This document shows positions 1 through 6,126 of a stretch of 10,989 bases of DNA, piece by piece. Both the position numbers and the translations under genes were made by a program. A model generated the notes under the pieces. It did no database searches and had not been told where the DNA came from. It saw nothing but the letters and a program-made list of their open reading frames with translations. The stretch's first letter is position 1. Each line of letters begins with the position of its first letter. Source of the DNA: Clostridia bacterium (GTDB lineage: Bacteria > Bacillota > Clostridia > Oscillospirales > Ruminococcaceae); the NCBI GenBank assembly GCA_021152595.1, contig JAGKVC010000119.1, positions 1-10,989 on the forward strand. The letters run 5' to 3'.

Positions 1-926
1 TTTCTGACCTGCTTAGTTGATGCGACCTCACGCTTTGCAAGAGCCGTGATATTCTCCCAGTCATCTTTTGCGACTGTGACCTTACCCCCGAACATTGTCT
101 TGCCTGTATCGAGCTTGTCTATATCATCGAGCTTCACACGCTTCTGAGCGATCTTTTCAAGCTCCGCTTGGGCTTCGTCTCGCTCATTCTCGGCTTGCGC
201 TTTTTCTTCTTCAAGGGCTTTGATCGTGTCCTTGTACTCGCCATATTCAGCCGTTGTAAAGCTGTAACCTCTGGACTTCTTAGGTTCGTTGATCTCAAAA
301 CCGTGTTTGGCGCAAATATCGTGCAGGACTTTCCACTCTGAGAGCCGCCAGCGGTTAATTGCATTCGCACCTTTGCCGTAGCCCATTTCTTCTAAAGCTC
401 TCGCCATTGCATTTCGCTTTTCAAGACCGTTGAAGAAGTGTCCGAGGGGGATATAGTCGATGTGCAAATGGGGAGTTGCTTCATCAAGGTGCATCACGGC
501 ATTGAACACATAAAAGTTCGGGTTTCTCTCCTGAAAATCTTCCATGTATTCTTTCAGACAGGCAACAGCAATTTCCGCATCGGGAGTGCCGACACTCGTA
601 TCATCTTTCGTGCCGATCTGCACCAAGTCCTCATAGAAACTTTTCTGCTTGTTTGCACCCGTGATAACCGACTTGCTCGGCTCACGATTGAACAGGTGCT
701 GAAAGTAGTCAGGAATCTTTCTGTCATTCCTCTTTTGTTTTGCATTATAGTTAGCTATCACACCGTCAAAAAGCCGGTGATATGCTTCGCCCAAATCTTG
801 CTGTTTGAAGATGATATTATCGGGCGTTCTGGACGGGTCGATATTCTTGGCAGTGAACTCTCTGTTGTTGTGCGACAGGCTGCCTTTGCCCTGGCACATT
901 GAAATAGTTTTACTCAAACGTAACAT
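1..926 (-). CDS. MobV/Pre-type relaxase, partial at the left edge
   Basis: DNA relaxase that would nick oriT and lead the strand into a recipient. About 308 residues are visible and the C-terminus lies outside the window. Seen: a GKGSLSHNNREF N-terminus at residues 13-24, whose His19 aligns by eye with the nucleophilic His22 of MobM of pMV158, and the MobV metal-binding signature HLDEATPHLH at residues 146-155 (HxDExxPHxH). After residue about 235 the protein is rich in Glu, Lys and Ala, predicting a coiled coil. The start at 926 (MLRLSKTISMC) is preceded directly by AGAAAGAGAG. A TTG at 917 would have better spacing, but residues before SKTIS look family-like, so I keep 926. Family assignment is confident; the exact start is not. 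The upstream hairpin region is its likely substrate. The gene is minus-strand, like the HTH and DUF3987 genes upstream. Confidence 0.9.
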   Translation of the reverse strand, partial: MLRLSKTISMCQGKGSLSHNNREFTAKNIDPSRTPDNIIFKQQDLGEAYHRLFDGVIANYNAKQKRNDRKIPDYFQHLFNREPSKSVITGANKQKSFYEDLVQIGTKDDTSVGTPDAEIAVACLKEYMEDFQERNPNFYVFNAVMHLDEATPHLHIDYIPLGHFFNGLEKRNAMARALEEMGYGKGANAINRWRLSEWKVLHDICAKHGFEINEPKKSRGYSFTTAEYGEYKDTIKALEEEKAQAENERDEAQAELEKIAQKRVKLDDIDKLDTGKTMFGGKVTVAKDDWENITALAKREVASTKQVR

Positions 927-964
927 CTCTCTTTCTAAGTTTTGTTTGAATGGTTAGCGAACGA

Positions 965-1059
965 CTCCCTTACGGGAGGATCCCGACAAAGTCGGGAACG
1001 ATGCAGGAGCATCGTGCTGACCCTTATGACCGGGTAGCATAGAACGCTGCGTAGCAGCG
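965..1059. repeat. Tandem array of five short hairpins
   Basis: Five stem-loops follow with almost no spacer: CTCCC/GGGAG (965-978, loop TTAC), TCCCGAC/GTCGGGA (981-997, loop AAA), ACGATGC/GCATCGT (998-1015, loop AGGA), TGCT-g-ACCC/GGGTAGCA with one bulged G (1015-1039), and CGCTGC/GCAGCG (1045-1059, loop GTA). Four of the five stems are perfect. The stems differ in sequence, so this is not a duplicated unit. It could be part of oriT, a folded RNA, or a binding platform in single-stranded DNA. Confidence 0.75.
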
Positions 1060-1097
1060 GAATTTACTTTCGGTGCAAAGCGCCGCCAGTAACCCCA

Positions 1098-1137
1098 TAG
1101 CACTTTTGACAGCCTACTCGGACTATCAAAAATGCTA
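1098..1137. repeat. Imperfect inverted repeat upstream of the relaxase
   Basis: Arms TAGCACTTTTGA (1098-1109) and TCAAAAATGCTA (1126-1137) match in 11 of 12 positions around a 16-base centre. This is the longest near-perfect inverted repeat in the candidate oriT and the best local candidate for the relaxase recognition arm. It is followed on the minus strand by ATGGGGTTACTGG. Confidence 0.6.
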
Positions 1138-1194
1138 ATGTGGCTCTGCGAGGCTGAACGGCTGACGGAGCAGCCGAAAATGTGGGCGCATTTA

Positions 1195-1258
1195 TTCAAA
1201 AATCCGCATTACATTTTTGAAAAACACCATATCGGAAATGATATTTTTCTTCAAAAAT
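1195..1258. repeat. Three alternating copies of TTCAAAAAT
   Basis: TTCAAAAAT lies at 1195-1203, its complement ATTTTTGAA at 1213-1221, and TTCAAAAAT again at 1250-1258. The middle copy can pair with either neighbour, giving two mutually exclusive hairpins; the right-hand one also contains ATATC/GATAT (1229-1233 and 1240-1244). A related TCAAAAAT occurs at 1126-1133 in the neighbouring inverted repeat. Confidence 0.6.
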
Positions 1259-1303
1259 CTCAGCTCGGATTCTGTAAAAACACTCGCTCCGAGATCATAA
1301 AAA

Positions 1304-1477
1304 TCAGAACGGTGGCTCCTCCTCGACATCGAGAGTTTCGAGCAGCTGGTCGATCTCATTTTCGTAGAGCCTGATCTCCTCGTTAGACAGGTAAAGATAG
1401 TAGCGAGCGAGTGCATCACGGAGATGCAGACCGCTTCTTTTCCAGAGGAAGAATTTCAGCGTTTCAATCTTGCTCAT
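1304..1477 (-). CDS. Small 57-residue hypothetical protein
   Basis: A short ORF starting MSKIETLKFFLWKR and ending VEEEPPF. The ATG at 1477 lies three bases beyond the stop of the upstream HTH gene, and a GGGAAAGGGGG ribosome binding site sits inside the end of that gene, so the two are almost certainly translated together. The first half is basic and aromatic; the second half is acidic and helical (residues 31-52), ending in an acidic tail. There is no membrane segment, signal peptide or cysteine motif. I do not recognise a family. Being last before the candidate oriT and the relaxase, it could be a relaxosome accessory or a regulator, but this rests only on position. Confidence 0.7.
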   Translation of the reverse strand: MSKIETLKFFLWKRSGLHLRDALARYYLYLSNEEIRLYENEIDQLLETLDVEEEPPF

Positions 1478-1480
1478 TTC

Positions 1481-1777
1481 TCACGCCCCCTTTCCCTGAA
1501 AATACTCCACAAGGTCAGCCTTGTTCACAAGGATTTTTCCGTTCCTGCCCTCGCCAGTGCGGACGGACTTGACCTTTCCCTGCTTCACAAGCTGGCGGAC
1601 GGTGTGTTCGGAAAGTCCGCTGATGAGTGCGGCACTCTCCTTGATAGTCAGCATCTCGACCTTGTTAGAAGTCGGTGCGGTAGTGGTCTGCGGAGTGGAG
1701 TTCTCCCCGTCCTCGGTGAGCTGAATGAGCAGCTCCAGAATGTTGTCTACGATTTCTTTTTTCTGTGTTGTATTCAT
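1481..1777 (-). CDS. Excisionase-type helix-turn-helix protein
   Basis: A 98-residue protein with a Thr/Pro-rich linker (residues 27-38) followed by a MerR/excisionase-like winged HTH (HTH_17 type) at about 42-93. The core reads LTIKESAALISGLSEHTVRQL, followed by a short basic wing and an NKADLVEYF final helix. Such proteins bind DNA as recombination directionality factors or as transcription or relaxosome accessory proteins; the sequence does not say which. The start at 1777 has AGAGAGG eight bases upstream. It follows the DUF3987 gene after 102 bases containing a large hairpin and is tightly coupled to the 57-residue ORF. The TAGAAAGAGAG leader is shared with the relaxase gene. No full-length integrase is present here for it to partner. 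Confidence 0.88.
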   Translation of the reverse strand: MNTTQKKEIVDNILELLIQLTEDGENSTPQTTTAPTSNKVEMLTIKESAALISGLSEHTVRQLVKQGKVKSVRTGEGRNGKILVNKADLVEYFQGKGA

Positions 1778-1826
1778 AGTGTAAACCTCTCTCTTTCTAC
1801 GGTTTGTGTTTTATGGATTTTGGGAT

Positions 1827-1868
1827 TTTTGCACCTTTTGCATCTCAAAAAGCTCAAAAGGTGCAAAA
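1827..1868. repeat. 14-bp perfect inverted repeat between DUF3987 and HTH genes
   Basis: TTTTGCACCTTTTG (1827-1840) and CAAAAGGTGCAAAA (1855-1868) pair perfectly around a 14-base loop. It begins 11 bases past the DUF3987 stop in the direction of transcription. No clear U-tract follows on the minus strand, so it is more likely an mRNA-stabilising or partly terminating hairpin, or a protein site, than a full terminator. Confidence 0.7.
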
Positions 1869-1879
1869 GACAGATTCCC

Positions 1880-3340
1880 TTAACTGAAAACGTGCGGATT
1901 GACCTCAATATCGGTCACGGTCTTGTTGTTTGAACCCTTGCTTGTAAAACGGCGAAGATAGCCGTACTCTTCAAGCATATCTATCGTTTCATTGAAGTCC
2001 TGAGCGTTCTTGAACAGGGTGCATCTGCAAAGGTGGTGCAGATCGTTTTGCCTGATTTTTGTGATACGCTTTGAGCATATCTTAGCAAGTACTCTCTCGG
2101 CTTTTACGGTTGCAAAGTCGGTATCACCCAAACTGTAAGCATATATCGCCTGTTCACGGAAGTATTCGCCTATCTCAATGGCATTGCAGAAGGTGTCCAG
2201 ATCAACACGCTTTTCAACGGGGTCACAGCCGTTCAGCGCACACTTGATACAGTGAATGATACCGCACAAACGCAGGATAAGTCCGTGATACTTGCCGCCC
2301 CAATCTTTGCAGAAAGCCATATCGGTGACAAGCTGAGGTTCAATGTAATTGTTGTAGTAGTCCACGAACTCGCCGTAAGCCTTGTGGTCGAAGTGGAGAT
2401 ACTTCTCCATGTCACTATGATATGTGAACTTGTCCTGCAACAGCTTGTAGACCAAATTCTTGTAGTTCACAGTCACCGTTTCGGGAACAGCCTGTGTGTC
2501 ATACTTGCGTGTGCCGATATTGCTTTTCGGGAAACAATAGAGAAAACGTGCTATCAATCCGCTGCCACGGAACGCAGTGTTGTTTATCATGTTGTCGAAC
2601 ACATAGGGCTGACACGCAAGGCAAACGCTCATATACGGCTTTTTGAGAACAATACTCGCTCGTGTTGCTCTGTCGCTTATGAACGTTTCACCGTTCCAGC
2701 ACTTCAACAGCAGGTCAATATTAGGCACATTGTTGCTGTATCGCCCGCAGAAATTACCGAGCATTCCTGCCTCGTCCGAGATCATCAGGAGCGTTCCATT
2801 CTCTTCAAGCAGACGTACCAGCGATTCAGGAGTAACATCGTCCACCGCTATCCTACGGAAATTGCTCTGAGGAATATTGCTCAGGTCAGTTTGAAGTTTT
2901 GCTATCTCCTCGGCGGTCACATCATCTTTCTTTTCAAGAGCGAGCATTTTGCTCTCCAACAGCTTACGTTCAGCCTGCGACTTGAAAATGTCCTGCTTGT
3001 TGCTTTCGTTCCAGTCGTGGGCGAATGTTGCGTAGGGTCGCTTCACCAAAGAAATAACAGGCGATTTCTTGAAGCTGGGCTCAGCCACGGTGAGTGAGTA
3101 AAGCACAAGCGGCTCGGTGTGGTCACGCTTGGCGGACATTCGATATACTCCCGAAAAGCAGTAGCTCACCGCCGAGAGTATTGAAGTCCCTGCCATTGCA
3201 ACGTCCGTTGAGGTGGTTGTCGCTATCGCTTGCGCCATGTCTCCTATAATAGGTGGGAGAGCGTTCACAGGGAACGGCAGGAGGTTTGTCCCGTCGGGTC
3301 GGAGGGGTGTGGGCTGAACCCACTGTGTTTCATTGTTCAA
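1880..3340 (-). CDS. DUF3987-family P-loop-like protein
   Basis: A 486-residue cytoplasmic protein resembling DUF3987 (PF13148; YfjI-like), a family common in phages, plasmids and integrative elements and often linked to replication, without a settled biochemical role. Seen: a modified Walker A-like stretch AEPSFKKS at 86-93, a charged segment at about 118-150 likely to form a coiled coil, a Walker B-like MISDEAGML at 186-194, and FRGSGLIARFLYCFP near 257-271, typical of the family. The Walker A has lost its usual glycines, so ATP binding is uncertain. The start is unusual: TTG at 3340 is forced because a stop lies just upstream, and AAAGGA is 13 bases away. A four-codon ORF (ATG at 3351) ends overlapping this TTG, suggesting coupled initiation or an old frameshift. 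It heads the mobilisation block. Confidence 0.85.
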   Translation of the reverse strand: MNNETQWVQPTPLRPDGTNLLPFPVNALPPIIGDMAQAIATTTSTDVAMAGTSILSAVSYCFSGVYRMSAKRDHTEPLVLYSLTVAEPSFKKSPVISLVKRPYATFAHDWNESNKQDIFKSQAERKLLESKMLALEKKDDVTAEEIAKLQTDLSNIPQSNFRRIAVDDVTPESLVRLLEENGTLLMISDEAGMLGNFCGRYSNNVPNIDLLLKCWNGETFISDRATRASIVLKKPYMSVCLACQPYVFDNMINNTAFRGSGLIARFLYCFPKSNIGTRKYDTQAVPETVTVNYKNLVYKLLQDKFTYHSDMEKYLHFDHKAYGEFVDYYNNYIEPQLVTDMAFCKDWGGKYHGLILRLCGIIHCIKCALNGCDPVEKRVDLDTFCNAIEIGEYFREQAIYAYSLGDTDFATVKAERVLAKICSKRITKIRQNDLHHLCRCTLFKNAQDFNETIDMLEEYGYLRRFTSKGSNNKTVTDIEVNPHVFS

Positions 3341-3370
3341 CGATCAATCATCGTCCTTTCGTTTGATATT

Positions 3371-3388
3371 TTATAAAGCGCTTTATAA
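3371..3388. promoter_or_regulatory. 18-bp perfect palindrome, operator-like
   Basis: TTATAAAGC joined to GCTTTATAA forms an uninterrupted 18-bp palindrome in the leader of the DUF3987 gene, between a possible promoter (3453-3482) and the start codon. It differs from the GATACCGTATC-like sites further right, so a second regulator may act here. A further hairpin, TGTCAGC/GCTGACA, lies at 3422-3447. Confidence 0.5.
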
Positions 3389-3452
3389 TTGTTGCGGTCA
3401 ACATGAAGTATGCTGCTCCGCTGTCAGCTGTCTTTCTCTTGCTGACATGAAC

Positions 3453-3482
3453 ATTGTACCATACGAAACGATAACAAAGCAA
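3453..3482 (-). promoter_or_regulatory. Possible promoter for the DUF3987 block
   Basis: On the minus strand TTGCTT (3477-3482) and TACAAT (3453-3458) are 18 bases apart, upstream of the DUF3987 gene. The -35 is weak. Its spacer contains GTTATC and CGTAT words like the operator half-sites of the divergent promoter, so both directions might share one repressor. The assignment is tentative. Confidence 0.35.
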
Positions 3483-3491
3483 ACGAAATTC

Positions 3492-3637
3492 GTATATACT
3501 GTAAAATATACGGTAAATTTTAAAAAAATACGCAAATAGTCTTGACAAGATACCGTATCAAGCGTATAATCAGTATATACGAATATGCAAGTTATCGTAT
3601 CAAAGGAGAGGTTAGAATATGCTGTTATACCGTATAA
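3492..3637. promoter_or_regulatory. Cluster of TATAC-n-GTATA operator-like sites
   Basis: Related odd-length palindromes occur at 3495-3505 (TATACtGTAAA), 3507-3517 (TATACgGTAAA), 3549-3559 (GATACcGTATC, perfect) and 3625-3637 (TTATACcGTATAA, perfect). GTATATAC occurs at 3492-3499 and 3573-3580, and a half-site GTATC at 3597-3601. The first two sites are 12 bp apart. The third lies between the -35 and -10 boxes of the strong promoter and the fourth covers codons 3-7 of the gene. This arrangement suits repression of transcription. Confidence 0.65.
3542..3570 (+). promoter_or_regulatory. Consensus sigma-70 type promoter
   Basis: TTGACA at 3542-3547 and TATAAT at 3565-3570 with a 17-base spacer match the vegetative consensus exactly. 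It drives the zinc-ribbon gene at 3619. A perfect palindrome, GATACCGTATC, fills the spacer, so a bound protein would block polymerase directly. Confidence 0.88.
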
Positions 3638-4614
3638 ATGAAAAAGACCGCACCGTGAGTATCGTGTGGTCTATCAATAAGAATGAACTTCTGTCGGCTT
3701 CTGAAAAAGAAAAGGTCTATACGTTTGATGAGATACTATCCCAGCTTGAAGATTTTCGTAATAACCGCAGCGAGATATTTGAAAATCTGCGTATCACTAT
3801 GATGAGCGGTCTGAATGAGCGTATCAAGGTTCAAGAGCTTGTAAAAAACGTGGAGTCTGCTGTTATCCAAAACAGCGACAACGTATTTTTCAAGTATTAC
3901 AGCAATCTGCTTACGGTAGCTTATATGAATATCGGTGAACCTATTCTGATGCCGAAGGACTATGTTAAAAAGAGGTTCAACCATAAAAAGCTGGTGGAAA
4001 CGGCAAGGACCGAGCTTCAGAAGCAGTTTGACGAGATATTGCAGGCTATGAACGATGAGCGTAATTTTGACTACTCGGCTACGGGCGAAATTCTGGTCGC
4101 AACTCCGAGATCGCAGCTTGCTGTCATTCGCACCGAGAATACAAACATAGTGTATCGTGTTGCCGATAAGCCTCTGCTTACTTTCTTCTATGAATTCAGT
4201 TTCGCAGTGTTCAATGCCGGACTTAAAGTATGTGAGTGCAGGTTCTGTCACCGTCATTTTCTCGGAACGGAAGAAGCTGTGTGCTGTGAACGTGAAGAAT
4301 GTCTTGCTGAAAATAAAAGGCTGAAAAATCAGATGATAAGGGAGAAACGTAAAAACAGTGACTACACCCGTGACATGGATAATTACACCGCCTATGTCAG
4401 AAACAAGAAAAAAGATTTGAGGATAGCCAAAGTCAGCCCATACGTCATGGACGAGTTTGATGATCTGAAAAAGAAATGCAAGACTATCGTTGACAGCAAG
4501 CTGGCGGAATGTGTTGAATTTGGATTGCCTGTTGCGGAGCTGGCTCATACGATTGAGGAACAGGAAGCAGTTATAAAGGCTTTCAGGGATAAGGCGTTGG
4601 CGGAGAATAAGTGA
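3619..4614 (+). CDS. Zinc-ribbon protein of unknown function (DUF6076-like)
   Basis: A 331-residue soluble protein. Residues 1-200 are mixed helix/strand with no motif I recognise. A zinc-ribbon-like cluster follows: C205, C207 and C210 (CECRFC), then C222, C223 and C228, next to a basic, lysine/arginine-rich helix at 231-250 and a charged helical C-terminus. This resembles the Zn-ribbon end of DUF6076-type proteins of Firmicute mobile elements, but I cannot confirm the family. The ATG at 3619 has AAAGGAGAGG seven bases upstream. A consensus promoter and palindromic sites reaching into its own first codons suggest tight, possibly self-imposed control. The protein at 6127-7134 has the same architecture at the same position in the chain. 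The cysteines plus basic helix suggest DNA binding, which is inference. Confidence 0.8.
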   Translation: MLLYRINEKDRTVSIVWSINKNELLSASEKEKVYTFDEILSQLEDFRNNRSEIFENLRITMMSGLNERIKVQELVKNVESAVIQNSDNVFFKYYSNLLTVAYMNIGEPILMPKDYVKKRFNHKKLVETARTELQKQFDEILQAMNDERNFDYSATGEILVATPRSQLAVIRTENTNIVYRVADKPLLTFFYEFSFAVFNAGLKVCECRFCHRHFLGTEEAVCCEREECLAENKRLKNQMIREKRKNSDYTRDMDNYTAYVRNKKKDLRIAKVSPYVMDEFDDLKKKCKTIVDSKLAECVEFGLPVAELAHTIEEQEAVIKAFRDKALAENK

Positions 4615-4665
4615 TTATGGGGACTTTGATTCCAATGGAGTCGAGGTTGTTTTACAGAAACTCCG

Positions 4666-4694
4666 TTGACTTTCATTTGGCTTTGTGGTATAAT
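4666..4694 (+). promoter_or_regulatory. Promoter of the methylase remnant
   Basis: TTGACT (4666-4671) and TATAAT (4689-4694) are 17 bases apart, with TGG before the -10 giving an extended -10. An imperfect inverted repeat, CAATGGAGT/ACTCCGTTG (4633-4641 and 4660-4668), overlaps the -35. AGGAG at 4732-4736 then serves the methylase start at 4742. Confidence 0.8.
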
Positions 4695-4741
4695 AAAAAT
4701 GGATTATTATATATTTTTTATGTTTGCGAGTAGGAGTTAAA

Positions 4742-5289
4742 ATGCGGTATATCGGTGGAAAAAGTCTTTTGTTAGAAAATATCAATAACGTCATAACGTC
4801 CGAGATACCGAAAGTTTCATCGGTCGTGGATCTGTTTGCAGGCTCCGGGATAGTTTCAAATAGTTTCAAGTCTAATGGGTATAGAACGATCAGCAATGAC
4901 TTCCTTTATTTCAGCTATGTAATGTCAAGAGCATCTATCGGGTTGAACAGGAAACCTTCTTTCAAGAAGCTGGGTATTGCAGATCCTGTTAGGTATCTGA
5001 ATGCATTGACTATTGCGGACACAAGTTATGAAATAGACCAATGTTTCATTTACAACAATTATAGTCCTGTTGGCGATTGTGAAAGAATGTATTTTCAGCC
5101 TGAAAATGCAATGAAAATTGATATTATCAGACTGACTATTGAAAAATGGCACACCGAAGAACTGATCTCGGAAGATGAATACTTCTATCTTCTTTCGGCT
5201 CTTATTAACGCTGTCCCGTTTATTCAAACATAACTGGTGTTTACGCTGCTTATCTTAAATTCTGGGACGAGCGTACATATAAACCGCTT
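4742..5289 (+). pseudogene. D12-class DNA adenine methylase, frameshifted and truncated
   Basis: The N-terminal part of a Dam-like N6-adenine methyltransferase. Motif X is MRYIGGKS at residues 1-8 and the AdoMet-binding motif I is DLFAGSG at 30-36. A target-recognition-like region follows, ending SALINAVPFI. The ATG at 4742 has AGGAG five bases upstream; a TTG at 4724 is less likely. The open frame stops with TAA at 5231-5233 after 163 residues, but the next frame continues in family-like sequence (NITGVYAAYLKFWDERTYKPL) from 5227 to about 5289. Restoring one T near 5223-5225 would read AVPFISNITG, so a one-base deletion is the simplest explanation. Homology ends near 5289, before the catalytic DPPY motif, where the opposing integrase remnant begins. 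Catalytic activity is not expected. Confidence 0.85.
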
Positions 5290-6094
5290 CATCCATATAC
5301 ACAAGATATTCGTTTCCGCTTTTCGCAAAGAAGTGCTGCCAATACGCCATTGTCTTATCAGCAATCGGAACTTTGCGGATTCCGTTGTCGGTTTTGGATG
5401 CAATTACATCAATATAATGCTCGTTGAGGTGGCAATCCTCTTTTTTGAGATTCAGAAACTCACTAATTCTCATTCCGGAGTAGATTAGCATAAGAACTGT
5501 CATAGCGACTTCTGTCTGATCGAGTGTCTTAATCTTTTCAATCTGGTTGGCAGTAAATGCATCTCTATTGCGTTTGTTGGGGTTCTTGTCCTTAAACTTC
5601 TCGATGTTTACCGCATCGGAGTAATCCCTGTCCGTGAGCTTTCTTGGTACTGCATAGACATAGAGCTGCGAAAGCAACGATTTAATCTTTTTGAGCGTAG
5701 GATAGTTGCAATCTGCTGTATCAACAACATATTGGAGATCATCTATGCCAATGTCCTTAAATCTCTTTTGATACAAGAAAACGCAGCGCTTATATGCGGC
5801 TTGATAGGCATGAACATTGGATTGACTGATTGCGGGATACTTCTGTGCGCTCCATTTCTCGTACACATCGCTGAATGTAGCTTTTCCGCCTGTGATGTCA
5901 TAGGGATTTTCATGGTAGTTCGCTAATGCGATCACAGCTTTATCGTGTGTCTCAAAGTAGCCAAGTGATTTACGGATTTGCTTGCCATTGTCATCCCATC
6001 CCAGTGTTACCATCGCCTGATATGGCTTTCTCCGTCTGCCCGATACCTTTGTGATTGCGCCCGTTCCGTTTGCTCGCTTCATTGTTTTTGCCAT
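5255..6094 (-). pseudogene. Tyrosine integrase lacking its catalytic C-terminus
   Basis: A phage/ICE-type tyrosine recombinase of 279 residues; intact relatives are roughly 370-400. Seen: an N-terminal arm-binding (AP2-like) domain at about 9-60, a core-binding domain at about 70-165, and the start of the catalytic domain with Arg209 in SGMRISEFLNL and Lys234 in ASKTDNG. The HxxR, second His and nucleophilic Tyr motifs are absent because the frame ends at 5255. The last residues after about 270 read into sequence that is the complement of the methylase fragment, so the true gene ends near 5285. The start at 6094 has GAGGAG at good spacing. It lies 32 bases after the second zinc-ribbon gene and probably shares its transcript. 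It may still bind DNA but should not recombine it. Confidence 0.87.
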
Positions 6095-6126
6095 AGGATG
6101 CTCCTCTCATTGGTTATGTATCATTA

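Larger units (their letters stand above)
927..1303. other. Gene-free hairpin-rich region, candidate oriT
   Basis: About 380 bases separate the small ORF ending at 1304 from the relaxase start. I see no convincing gene: open frames here cross perfect hairpins and give low-complexity, arginine/serine-rich translations. The stretch holds a run of five adjacent hairpins (965-1059), a long imperfect inverted repeat (1098-1137), a GC hairpin CGGCTG/CAGCCG (1159-1176), alternating copies of TTCAAAAAT (1195-1258) and a weaker CTCGGA/TCCGAG pair (1264-1293). MobV oriT sites usually lie just upstream of the relaxase gene and contain inverted repeats next to the nick. The position and repeats fit, but I do not recognise the canonical pMV158-type nick word, so the nick position is unknown. 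Confidence 0.5.

Noticed and set aside
438..902. 154-codon open frame on the plus strand
   Set aside because: It is antisense to the relaxase, whose HxDExxPHxH motif fixes the coding strand.
965..1059. CRISPR-like or integron attC array
   Set aside because: The stems differ in sequence and spacing and are not repeats with spacers. No integron integrase or cassette genes are nearby.
954..1199. 81-codon minus-strand frame across the hairpin region
   Set aside because: It runs through several perfect hairpins, its translation is low in recognisable structure, and it has no good ribosome binding site.
1192..1419. 75-codon minus-strand frame with a possible FYDLGASVFTESELRFLKK tail
   Set aside because: It overlaps the better-supported 57-residue ORF out of frame, and the start lies inside that gene without a ribosome binding site.
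2252..3097. 281-codon plus-strand frame
   Set aside because: It is the complement of the DUF3987 gene and shows no family resemblance.
3736..4548. 270-codon minus-strand frame
   Set aside because: It is antisense to the first zinc-ribbon gene, which has a consensus promoter and ribosome binding site.
5255..6094. Functional integrase defining the end of an element
   Set aside because: The HxxR, second His and Tyr residues are missing, and no attachment-site repeat can be recognised in the window.
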